Shown piece after piece: positions 45,669 to 56,375 of a stretch of DNA of 64,000 nt (the first letter of the stretch is position 1; every line of letters starts with the position of its first letter). The translations under genes and the position numbers were made by a program. The notes under the pieces are model-generated. The model searched no databases. It was not told where the DNA came from and was given only the letters and a program-made list of their open reading frames with translations. The DNA is from Russula earlei (Eukaryota > Basidiomycota > Agaricomycetes > Russulales > Russulaceae): the NCBI GenBank assembly GCA_025769875.1, contig JAGFNK010000030.1, positions 1 to 64,000 on the forward strand. Reading direction: 5' to 3'.

Positions 45669-46118
45669 GCCCCTCTCCAATGACTGGTGAGGCTCAACTT
45701 AGCACCCCCCCTTCCACCATGCAAGCACTGGCTCACAGTGGTGGTGGTGGATGCTACTGGGCCATGACCTCAGGTGAGACGAGCACACAAACAACTACTG
45801 AAGACAAGTGCAGGGACAACTACCAGTGACATACCAGGCCACAACATCACAGCACCCCTCACTGCCACTGCAAGTGACTGTTTGCGTGGTAGATAAGGGG
45901 TGCTAATGATGCTGGCAGACAACAATGGAAGACACAATGGACAACTACAGTATACCCATGTGCATTACCTGCATGGGTTGTTGAACCAGAACCTGAATGG
46001 ATCAAAGAAGGCAAAGGCCTTCATACAAGGTTCTAGATCCACTCATAGATATTACATGTTAGATAGAACTTTAGTATATATGCATATGGGACTAGGTTAT
46101 GCATACTATGCTATCTAT
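45669..46118. other. Repeat-like spacer before Copia-2
   Basis: CpG-poor sequence with no gene. It continues at 60,698 on the other side of Copia-2 (TCTAT duplication). Confidence 0.4.
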
Positions 46119-46601
46119 TGTTGAGATCAGCACTGGCCCAAGCCCCAGGTGCATTGTGATGCAATCATAACTCTGATGTGTTGATGCATCAGATCACCCG
46201 GACCAGGCATTACCAGCTTCAGCTCACATGCTGCAGCACGCATTAGAGACACTGATTAGATGATTTAGGACAATCAGTAGCTAGTTACCACTGATCCTCG
46301 GACATACTTAGTGATCCATAATGGTAGTTAGCTGCACTGGCTGCACTTGGTAGCAGTCTGAGGTACTTAAGAACACCACAAAGCACATAGATCACTTTAG
46401 TTTTGTATCAACCAAACTGAAGTGAGTACTTAGTCTATGATATCTTATCACTCTGTACTGATAACACATTGTAGCTATTGTCTGATAGGTACATATTTAA
46501 TATCAGTTTTGTATCAACCAAACTGAACTATTGTCTGATAGATCAGCCTGCAATCTTATCATCTGCTGCTATCTAATCACACACACTGTGCATCTTCAAC
46601 A
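46119..46601 (+). repeat. Copia-2 5' LTR
   Basis: 483 bp. It contains a repeated AGTTTTGTATCAACCAAACTGAA motif (about 46,398 and 46,503), also present in the 3' LTR. Confidence 0.92.
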
Positions 46602-48330
46602 GGTTATGGGCCCTGCCCATATCTAAAGTCCAAAGAGATCACCACACACATTTATTCCTATATCATCTCCCTTTTCCCACAAACCTCTGTTATCAGATGA
46701 CATCTTACTCCCTCAGTCTCTGGAGCCAAAGGATTGACACATGTGCAGATACATCACATGTCAAAGATACTGATTTGATCTCTAAATTAATCTGGCTGTT
46801 ACAACATTTTCCTTTTATGTTTACTTCTTACCTTTTGCTATAGACTGCTTCTTTTGTACATCCCTTTACTTACTGGTCTTGTGATCTCTTATGTCTTGTG
46901 ATCCCTTCTGTCTTATCATGTGATCCATACACGTCCAGGTAACACTGGATTGCTGTTACTTTCCCTTTGTTTGGTTCTCTTTCCTTTTATACTTACTTTA
47001 CAAGTTCGACTGTGCAATGCTGCACACTTACTGTGCAGCATAGTCACTTGGTTCTGACTCATTTGCGGCCTCATTTCTATGACTCCTGCTTATTATGACT
47101 CCTACTATACTAGTAGCACAGTCAAAGCACAGCTATTGCTGCGCTTCTCCTGTATATATAAGCTCAGTACTTTGTGACCAAAGCCCTAAGCTTGGTCTCT
47201 TGTATCCAACCTACTCTTGTCCAACATATTTGCCTGCAACCCACACAACTCCTAATCCTCAAACCACATCCACCTCTCCATTTCATCAACTCTTTACACA
47301 CACACACCATCCACCATCTACTCTTCACCTCTCCCTTCCTCCCCTAAGACTCTCTCTTCACTCTACTGAGAAGAGCTCTCCTCCTTCAAGACATACCTTC
47401 CTCTCTCTGTGTGTTCAAGGTGTTACGGTGTCGTGGCCATAAGAGCGTTAGCTCAAGGCTCAATGGGGTCAAGTCCCTGTGACTTGGTTCAAGGGTTCAG
47501 TGGGGCCAGCTCAAAGAGACTGGATCAAGGGTTTAGCGTCTCAAGGCTGAGTCAGGCAATGACTCAATCCACAGACAGAGTCGATCTCCTGGTTTCACAG
47601 AAGAGGAGGACGATGAGAGAGAGGCAGAGGAGGAAGAGGAACACAAGGGTTCCTTGAGGTGTGCTAAGATCAAGCAGAGTATAGGCCAGCACAAGCAAGT
47701 TGTGATTGGGAGAGAGTACAGGACAAGGGATGCGACAGGAAATGGGACAAAGCTAAGCTTGGGGCATTCCCCAGCTTTTACAGGCACTTAAATACTGTAT
47801 CTAGCGAGGCTGTACAGTACTGTATGCGGAACAATAGATAATGCCGATCCAATAGCAAAAGGAACTCGAACAATAGATGAAACACAAGGTGAAACAATGA
47901 TGACCATCAACAACAAGGGATGAAATGGTAACCAAGGGGGTGAGGGTGAAACAATAGAACAATAAGAAGTGTTTTTGGGGACAAACCAAAAGAGAGGTAG
48001 ATCACAACACAAGGTCTATGACAGACTTGAATGCATATAGCTAGTGGAACCAGCCCTAGTCTATCCCATTACAAACTTACCCTAGCTTCTCAACAGACCG
48101 AGTCGTACTAGGAAGGGTCTATTGGCCATAACCTGTTTAGCATAAAGCACTTTGACTGCTGCAGGGATCCTTACTCATTACAATGGGAACCAGCCCATTT
48201 CTTGAAACACACTTTACTATCAATTCAACTTCAGGCTTGAGAACTGACACAGCTCGTTACTGTGACACTGGGTATAATTGCTCTGCTGGTCTGGATTGGC
48301 AATTCACCCTATTACCTAACATTTTCAAAT
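46602..48330 (+). other. Copia-2 leader with probable inserted LTR-like sequence
   Basis: Starts with the primer site and ATGGGCCCT, but the frame stops after five codons, whereas Copia-1 continues into gag. Sequence 46,800-47,420 has a TATATATAAG box (47,152) and CT-rich leader like an LTR promoter. Its borders could not be fixed. It also hosts the G1 solo LTR. Confidence 0.4.
47421..48009 (-). repeat. Solo LTR of G1 family in Copia-2
   Basis: 589 bp reversed, TGTTACGG..GATCACAACA, with perfect CAAGG duplications (47,416-47,420; 48,010-48,014). Confidence 0.92.
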
Positions 48331-51300
48331 GACACTCCCCCCTATCTTTATGCAATCCACTAGGATCTCAATGGAGATCTTGGGTGCAGCTAGTTGGCCA
48401 CTTTGGTTGAAGTGCTTTGAAGCTATCATGAAAATGAATGGCTTCAATCATCACTTAATTAACACCAAACCTTCTGGTGATGCCACCTAGGACACTGAAG
48501 AACTGGTACTAGATGGTGTTTTTGATCTTTATATTCAGCTGGACATACTGGTCCAGATAAGTGATTCCAAATTCAATACTTGCAAACTCAAGTGGGACAA
48601 ACTCAAATGCATCAACAGCGGCATCAGATCTATGTCTGCATTCAACACATGGACAGCACTCTCTGCCACATCCTTGGACAACACAAGTCCAATGATCCTA
48701 TGGCTACAGAAATTAAATGATGCATGAATCAATCTCCAAAACAATAAATACATCATTCCTGATGGCCTCTACAGCCTTATCATTCTCCAAGCTTTACCTG
48801 AAGCTTACTCAGGTCTAGTGCAAACTATCTTGGCCACTGGTGATCCTGCAGATCTTAATCCCCAGACAATCCAAGATTGGATCCTCAATGAGGAAAGTCA
48901 CCAGGCTGGTTCCTCCACATCTTTTAAAAAAGTTGCTCCAGTCAAGAAGGACAAAGACAAGCCCAAAATAAAATGCTATTATTGTCAGAAACTTGGACAC
49001 AAGTCTCTGGAGTGCAGAAAGAAGAAAAAGGAGAAGGCAAAGAAAGAGTTGGAGACCAGCACAGGAACTAACAGAAAGGTCAACACACACATAGTAGAGA
49101 CTAGTGCTACTATTACAGAGGTCTCAGATGATGAAAATAAGATTTGTATTTCCCTTTATGCAGCGGCTAGATCTCACTGGATGATTGACTCCAGAGCAAC
49201 CCATTATATTAGTCCACTCTGGACCAACTTTGTCACCTACACTCCGGCCTTCAGGTCAGACAATCTTGGAGGTCACACAATCATCAAGCAGATTGGGACC
49301 AGATCAATGTCCATCCTGCTGCCTGGAGGAAATGAAGATATTCAATTGACCCTCACAGATGTTATGCATGTTCTGGAGGCCAACACATGTTACTTCTCAG
49401 TCAGCACACTGCTCCAGAAGGGAGCCACATCACATTTACTCAAAAGGGGTGTCAAATCTACATCAAAGGTTGGAAGATCGCACAAGGATACCTGGAGCAC
49501 AATCTATTCTACATTGATTTCTCATCTCCAGCTCTCCACACGCAATCAGGTGTATTACCACTCCACATCTGGCATCAGCGCATGGGACATATGTCCCACC
49601 ATGTGTTAATCACTCACAGCAATTCCATTAATGGAATCTCACTTAACCCCAAGGATCATGATCACTCCCCTTGCCAGGGGTGTGAACTCAGCAAACAGAC
49701 ACAACTTTCTTTCTCAGCCTCTCTAAGTGATTGGATCATCAGCTACAGATCGTCCATACTGACTTAGCCGGTCCAATGCAGGTCCAGTCTATCCAAGGCA
49801 CCAGCTACTGGGCAATGTTTATTGATGACTACTCTTGCTATGGAGTAGTGTGCTTCCTCAAATCTAAAGATCAGTGTGCTCATGCATTTAAGAAATATCT
49901 CACATGGTTGGAAAATCAAACTCGTAATAAGATCAAAGCATTGCACTCGGATTGCAGAGGGGAGTACTTGTCAGGTGCACTCAGATCAGTCTTAGATCAA
50001 CAGGGGATCGAACACAGATTAACAATACCAGGTTCGCCACAACAAAATGGAGTTGCTGAACAATGGAACCAGACCCTTGAAGATAAGATGCACACCATGC
50101 TTCATGGTGCTGGTCTCAGTCTTGGGTTCTGGGAGCTTGCTACTGACGCAGCTGTTCACACTTACAATTGGACTCCAACACGCATTCTCAATTGGTGCAC
50201 ACCTCATACACTATGGATGGATGGTCACATTCTGTACATCTCCTATTTCCGTGTCTTCAGATGTATGGCATATGTACACACACCTGCCAACAAATGGAAG
50301 AAGCTTGATCCAAGATCAGTTGAGATGATCTTCATCAGGTATGAGTCTGGGTCTAAGGGCTATTGACTCTGGAATCAATCTACCTGAAAGTTATTTTTAT
50401 TGCGCAATGTCATCTTCAATGAGCACATACTACAGTACCAGCCAGAGGAGATGTTAGTGTCACTCCTCCTCCAGTGCAACCCTTGGTCTCTTTAGGACTG
50501 GAGATACTCACTGTCCCTTATCCCTATGAACCAGAAGGATGCATGCCTGGTCCTGCACCTCTGGAAACCCCACTAAATCCCAGTACACCAAATTCACTTT
50601 ATCATACCCCTTCCACTCAGCCTGTTCTGCACACTCTGCCATGACAAGTGCAACCTGTGTGCCAAGTTTGTCTGCACCAGCCTCACTTGGCATTGTCAGG
50701 ACCATCCTTTGGTCCACCATGTCCACCCTCCCCTAGATGTCTTCGGTCTAATCCATGTCCTAATCCTAGACTTGTTGCTACTAACACAGATGTGGGGCAC
50801 CTATCACATATGGCACTGTTAGCGATGGCAGAAGTGATCACTCCAGCTACATTTTGGGAAGCAATGTCATCAGAATCTGCCAATGAATGGAGAGCCATGT
50901 GTCAATATGATATCAACATGCTCGCTAAGAATGGTACCTGGGACCTTGTTGATCTGCTGCTGGGCTGCAAGGCTGTCAGATCAAGATGGGTGTTTACACG
51001 CAAATCTGATGGCAGATTTCACACGCATTTAGTTGCAAAGGGGTTCACCCAAGTAGAGGGAATTGATTATGATGAAACCTTCTCACCAGTTGCCAGATTT
51101 GAGACTGCTACTAGCATTGGCCCATGCTGGAAAATTGGGAGATTCACCAAATGGACGTCAAATTGGCATTCCTCAATGGCACACTGGAGGAAGAGATCTG
51201 CATGGAGCAACCTCAAGGTTTCATCACTCCAAACCAAGAAGACAAAGTCTGTCACTTAGAGAAGGCTCTCTATGGCCTCAAACAAGCCTCGTGCACATGG

Positions 51301-52128
51301 AACTTGCAGTTCCATGGAGTACTCACCAGACTTGGCTTCACACACACACACTCAGATGCTGGAGTTTATCATCACCAAGATGCAGGGGGAACCATAATCA
51401 TTATCCTCTATGTTGATGATGTCACCATCTTAGGTGATTCACTCCCACTCATTGCAGATATTAAGAAATCATTGTCCACGCACTATGAAATGACTGATCT
51501 AGGCAAGATCAAGTCCTATCTTGGGATTCACATTACACGCATATGCTCAGCTAAGCAGCTAGACATTGATCAATCTAGATACATCTTGGAGATCATCAAT
51601 TGCTTCAGGATGGCAGATTCCAATCCAGTCTGTACTCCATTGCCCTCCAGGGCAGAGGTCCACTTGGTCAAGCACTCTGGAGAGGCAACACCTGACAAAA
51701 TAAAACACTTTCAACATATTATTGGCAGCCTTCTCTATGTGCAGATTGGGACACAACCAGACATATCATTTGCAGTCTCTCGACTCACCCAATACTCATC
51801 TAACCCCTCATCGCAACATCTACACCTTGCTAAATATGTGCTATCTTATCTTCACAGCACTTCAGATCTAAATCTGCATTATGATGGCGCATGTGATAGT
51901 GGACTACATGGGTACTCCAACTCTAGCCTTGGAGATAATGTAGATGACTTTGGTTCCACCTCAGGCTATGTCTTCCCACTATCCAGCACTGCAATCTCTT
52001 GGTCATTGTGCAAACAGAAGACTGTTGCCCAAAGTACCACTCAAGCCAAATATATGGCATTAGCTGATGCAGCTAATCAAGCTGTATGGTATCAGAGCTT
52101 CTTCTCCAAGATCAGCTACCAGATCTTT
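48331..52128 (+). pseudogene. Copia-2 gag-pol (main part)
   Basis: Broken frames in copia order: gag (LYIQLDILVQISDSKFNTC-like remnants from 48,330); CCHC CYYCQKLGHKSLEC at about 48,975; protease WMIDSRATHYISP; pre-integrase WHQRMGHMSHHVL; integrase IVHTDLAGPMQVQSIQGTSY, LHSDCRGEYLSG, PQQNGVAEQWNQTLEDKM; RT SRWVFTRKSDGRFHTHLVAK, QMDVKLAFLNGTLEEEI, ILYVDDVTILG (catalytic Asp-Asp kept); RNase H start (HGYSNSSLGDNVDDFGSTSG). Stops at 50,364 (KGY*LWN) and 50,385 (ST*KLFL) are TGA where Arg is usual, and many Arg positions are Cys or Gln. The end continues after G1 at 59,949-60,184. Confidence 0.88.
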
Positions 52129-52738
52129 TGTTGTAATTTAACCCCTTGTCAGTTCGTCCATAATCTCTTTCATTATTGTTCTCTTTTGTCACCCTTGTTC
52201 CCTTGGTTACCATTTCATCCCTTGATGCTGATGGACACTTATTGTGTTTCACCTATTGTGTTTCACCTATTGTGTTTCACTTATTGTTGAGTTACTTTTG
52301 CTATTGACCCATCTTTATCTATTGTTCTGCTTATGGTACTGTACAGCCTCACTACATACAGTATTTAAGTGCCTGTAGAAGCTGGGGAATGCCCCAACCT
52401 TAGCTTTGTCCCATTTCCTGTTGCATCCCTTTGCCCTGTACTGTCTCTCAAATCACAACTTGCGTTGTGCTGGCTTATACTCTGCTTGACCTGAGCTCAT
52501 CACAAGGAACCTTCATGTTCCTCTTCCTCCTCTGCTTCTCCTTCATCGTCCTCCTCTTCTGTGAAACCAGGAGATCAACTCTGTCTGTGGATTAGGTCAT
52601 CCTTGACTTAGTCCTGAGATGCTAAACCTCTGAACCAGTCTCTTTGAGCTGGCCCCCACTGAACCCTTGAACCAAGTCACAGGGACTTGGCCCCACTGAA
52701 CCTTGAGCTAATGCTCTTACGGCTGTGATGCCGTAACA
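52129..52738 (+). repeat. G1 5' LTR
   Basis: 610 bp. The start motif here is AACCTTAGCTT (52,396-52,406), one base off the AAGCTTAGCTT of other copies. Confidence 0.93.
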
Positions 52739-52739
52739 C

Positions 52740-52750
52740 AAGCTAAGCTT
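52740..52750 (+). promoter_or_regulatory. G1 self-priming primer binding site
   Basis: AAGCTAAGCTT one base after the 5' LTR is the exact reverse complement of AAGCTTAGCTT (59,601-59,611 in the 3' LTR), which lies 34 nt from the TATTTAA box (59,567). Confidence 0.65.
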
Positions 52751-52786
52751 TCCTACTCCATTCTGGAGATCAACCTTGAACTACCA

Positions 52787-54265
52787 TTGAATCGTTGGGT
52801 CCGTTTCCAACCTAGACCATCCCCAGACCTTCCCGAACACGTCGTAGGAGCTGCCACTTGGGACAGCTTTTATACCTTCCTCTGTTACGTCACCACTGAA
52901 AACAACAAAGAACTACCAGTCGAATTCATCAACAATCGTTGGTTTGAACTACAACTTAGAAGAGGACAACTCTACACTCATCCAGACCTAGAACTCCTCA
53001 GAAACAGCCTTGGATCAGGCTACTGGAGGGAAAATGACCCTCTCTACGAACCACCGTCAGAATCAGAAGCCTCTTCTACAGAAGGCAACCCCCCTGAACC
53101 AGAAAACACTGTCGAAACTCAGACACCCTTTGAATCCCCTGCTTTAGAACCAGAGGACCCCCTTGGAAACCAGGAACCCATTGAAACTCTAGAAATCGAA
53201 CCACAGAACCCCCCAGGACCTAATATGGCAGCCCAACCCCAAATCGCTGTACAGCCCCCCCAGATGGCTGCTCAGGCCCCTCAGATGGCCGCCCAGGCCC
53301 CCCCAGTCATTGTTCCACCCCCTCAAGCAGCTGCTCCAGCACCACAAGGCACTAATGGGTCCCTCAGCGGCAAAGAACCCACTGCCTTCACAGGGGAGAG
53401 GAACAAAACAAAACAATTCATCATGGAATTTAACTTGTTCTGTGGCCTTAATGATGATAAAGCAGTAATGGTTTCCCCTTTTAAACGAACAATGTTAGCC
53501 CTCTCCTATATTCAGGGAGAAAGAGTCGAAGAGTGGGTCAACTCGCAGGCGACTGCACTCAGGGAAAAAGTAAGCAGGGCTCAAAACCCTGTTAATAGGA
53601 TGGACGAAGTCTTGTGGAACGACTTTGTCACAGACTTCACATTTAAGTTCACCAACACTGCGGAGAAAGAAGATGCCCAAGCAGCCCTTGCCAAACATAC
53701 AATGAAGGAGTCCCTAGACGATTACATCTCCACCTTTGAACAGCTCCTAAACAAAACAGGATGGCCAGAAACGGACATCATTGCCATTGAAAGTTTCAAG
53801 AATGGCCTGAAAGTTGTACTCTATCATGCGATCTTAAACAGGGACGTCTGGCCTACCACTCTTCAAGAATGGAAGGAGGAGGCCAGGAGACAGCATTGAC
53901 GTTTCATCACCATCAGAGAGAAACTCAAAGGGAAGACTGCACACTCCCCCTTGGAACATAGGTCTCATCACCCCGATCGAATGCAAGTGGACGCCGCCAA
54001 GTCCAACTTCAAGAAACTTACTGAAGAAGAAAGGAAACAATTGGCAAAAGAAGGACGTTGCTTCCACTGCCGAGAGAAAGGCCACCTTAGCTGGGAGTGC
54101 CCAAAGAATACTCCCCCCACTACCTCCAAGGCACGTGTTATCGAACCAACCCCAGAACCACCCAAAGAAGAAGAGGCCTCCGCCATGGTGGCCCACATGA
54201 AAATGTTACCAGCGGAGGATAGGGCCAAACTTTTGGACCTCATCCTCAAGGAGGATTTTCTCTAG
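52787..54265 (+). pseudogene. G1 gag
   Basis: The frame is open from the LTR border. No ATG is found near the 5' end (the first plausible start is TTG at 52,787), so the true start may be mutated. Features: acidic Glu/Pro linker; Pro/Gln/Ala repeats with three copies of QMAAQAP-like units (residues about 150-185); retrotransposon gag core (NKTKQFIMEFNLFCGLNDD, WNDFVTDFTFKF, LDDYISTFEQLLNKTGW, WPTTLQEWKEEARRQH); then TGA at 53,897-53,899; then a CCHC knuckle CFHCREKGHLSWEC at about 54,061. A TAG at 54,263-54,265 ends gag. The nucleocapsid knuckle binds the element RNA. Confidence 0.85.
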
Positions 54266-54330
54266 GCCAAAGTACAACAGTCGGTACTAAGGCCCAAATA
54301 GATACCATTGTCCAACATAAGGAAAACTCA

Positions 54331-56369
54331 ATGAAAGTACCCTTTATGATCACAACAAATGGAAAGACTGGCCAAGTGCTCCTAGACAGCGGAGCAACAG
54401 AAAACTTCATCAGCCAAGGAATTATGGGAAAGTTACAAATCCCACTCCGAACCCTCAGAACCCCTAGACCCATTATTAATGTGGACAGCACTAACAACCA
54501 GGGAGGAGCGCTAACCCACTATGCCCACATGACTGTACGTCACGGACCCACCACCCAACTTCTCACCTTCTATGTTACCAACTTGGGAGAAGACAGAATG
54601 ATCCTTGGATACCCCTTCTTGAAAGCAATAAACCCCCTCATCAATTGGAGCACTGGTCGCCTAAGGAATCACTTAGGAGTTCTTCTTACCCCTGTGTCCA
54701 TAGCAAACCCACCAAAAGTCTGACTTGCACAAATAAGAACGACCACCATTCCCCCAGAATACTTACGCCATCAGAAGGTCTTTTCAGAAGAAGCAGCTAG
54801 ATGACTCCCACCCAGTTGAGGAGAACTCGACTTCAGAATCACCCTGAAACCAGATGCCCCCAAATTCCTGGATTGCTGAACCTACCCACTTCCCCAGAAC
54901 GAGAAACAAGAATTGTCAAGACAAATACAAGAAGACCTAGCCAAAGGTTTCATCAAAGACGGCGTTTCAGATTTCGTATCCCTTGTCTTCTTCATTCAGA
55001 AAAAGGATGGCACTGCCCCAAGAATGGTAGTAGACTACCGAAAACTCAATAGTGCCACCATCCCCGACTACCATGCCCTACCAAACATGGAAGAACAACT
55101 ACACCACCTAAGGGGCAAAACCACATTTAGCAAGTTTGATGTCAGAGCGGGCTACAATAACATCCTAATCCATCCAGAAGATCGGCACAAGGGGGCCTTC
55201 AAAACCCAATTCGGAACATTCATCCCTATGGTGATGGGCTTTGGCTTTACCAATGCCCCAGCAGCCTTCCAATGAGCAATGAACCACACCCTCCGACCTT
55301 GGCTTCTCAAATACCCTGAAAACACCTGCAACTACCTAGACGACGTAGCAATAGCCACAGGCCTAGGAGAAGAACACTTTCATCAACAAATTACACACGA
55401 ATTCCTTGATCTACTCAAAAGAGACTCCTATTTCCTGAAAGCATCAAAGTGCGCTTTTGAACAACGCAAAATCAACTTCCTGGGCTTCCAAATCAACCAA
55501 GGCACCCTCAAAATCGACCCAGTCAAAATGGATGGCCTCAAGAATTGGCCAAGACCCCCAAATAATCTGAAACAGGTACAACAAATCATGGGGGCTCTCA
55601 ACTACCAATGACCATTCATCCGAGACTTCGCCAAAATCACTCGCCCCATTTTTTCCACCATCAAGAAGGGAACCCCCTCCAATTGGACCCCAGAAGCAAC
55701 TACTGCCCTAGAAACCTTAATATCCGCAGTTTGCAATGACCCTGAACTTTACACTGCCAACCCAGACCTACCATATGAATTAGAAACTCACACCTCACAG
55801 TTCGCTACTGGAGCAATTCTCTTCCAGAAAGATTCTAGAGGAAAAAGGAAGATGATCAGAAACATGTCACACGCATTCAACGAAGCAGAAAGGAACTACC
55901 CGGTTGGGATAGGGAGTTCCTAGCCCTGATCCTTGCACTTCAACACTGGCAGTACCTGTTGGTCAGAATGAAACACCCCATCAAGATCTTTACCAATCAC
56001 ACTAACCTCACCCATTACCGGCTCCCCCATAAGATTAATCGAAGAATTGCGGGTTACATCTCCACACTGGCAGATTACCATTTCGAAATTCACCACAAAC
56101 CCAGAACCTCCAATCGTGCCGACATCCTCTCACGACGACCTGACCACAACGATGGGTCAGGAGACAACCAGAACATCACGGCACTCCCCGACAAATTTTT
56201 CATCTGCACACTCCACACTGAGGACCTCTATACCCAAGTACTAACCAAACAAAGAAGGCGAAAGTCAGATCTCCTTATGTGGAAAGTCAAACATGATCTT
56301 CAAGAAGAAGAAAATGCACTATTCAAAGATGGGAAGTTGGTGGTACCCTATCAAGAACCCCTCTTATGA
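54331..56369 (+). pseudogene. G1 protease, reverse transcriptase and RNase H
   Basis: One frame carries protease (VLLDSGATENFISQG, DRMILGYPFL), RT (YPLPQNEKQELSRQIQEDLA, VDYRKLNSATIPDYHALPNM, FSKFDVRAGYNNILIHPED, FGFTNAPAAFQ, NYLDDVAIAT with intact Asp-Asp, FLGFQINQGTLKI) and, after a frameshift near 55,905, RNase H (WDREFLALILALQHWQYLL, HFEIHHKPRTSNRADILSRR). Stops in this frame are all TGA: 54,721, 54,802, 54,817, 54,877, 55,273 and 55,609, then 56,367. Several occupy well-known Arg positions (LPPS*, FQ*, NYQ*PFI), as expected if CGA became TGA. Without these changes the domains look complete. Confidence 0.9.
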
Positions 56370-56375
56370 AAAATC

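Noticed and set aside
54721..56369. TGA read as tryptophan in G1 (all pol stops are TGA)
   Set aside because: TGG is used normally in the same ORFs (FWWPKM, DTWEPL), host genes end in TGA, and the sites align better with Arg than Trp.
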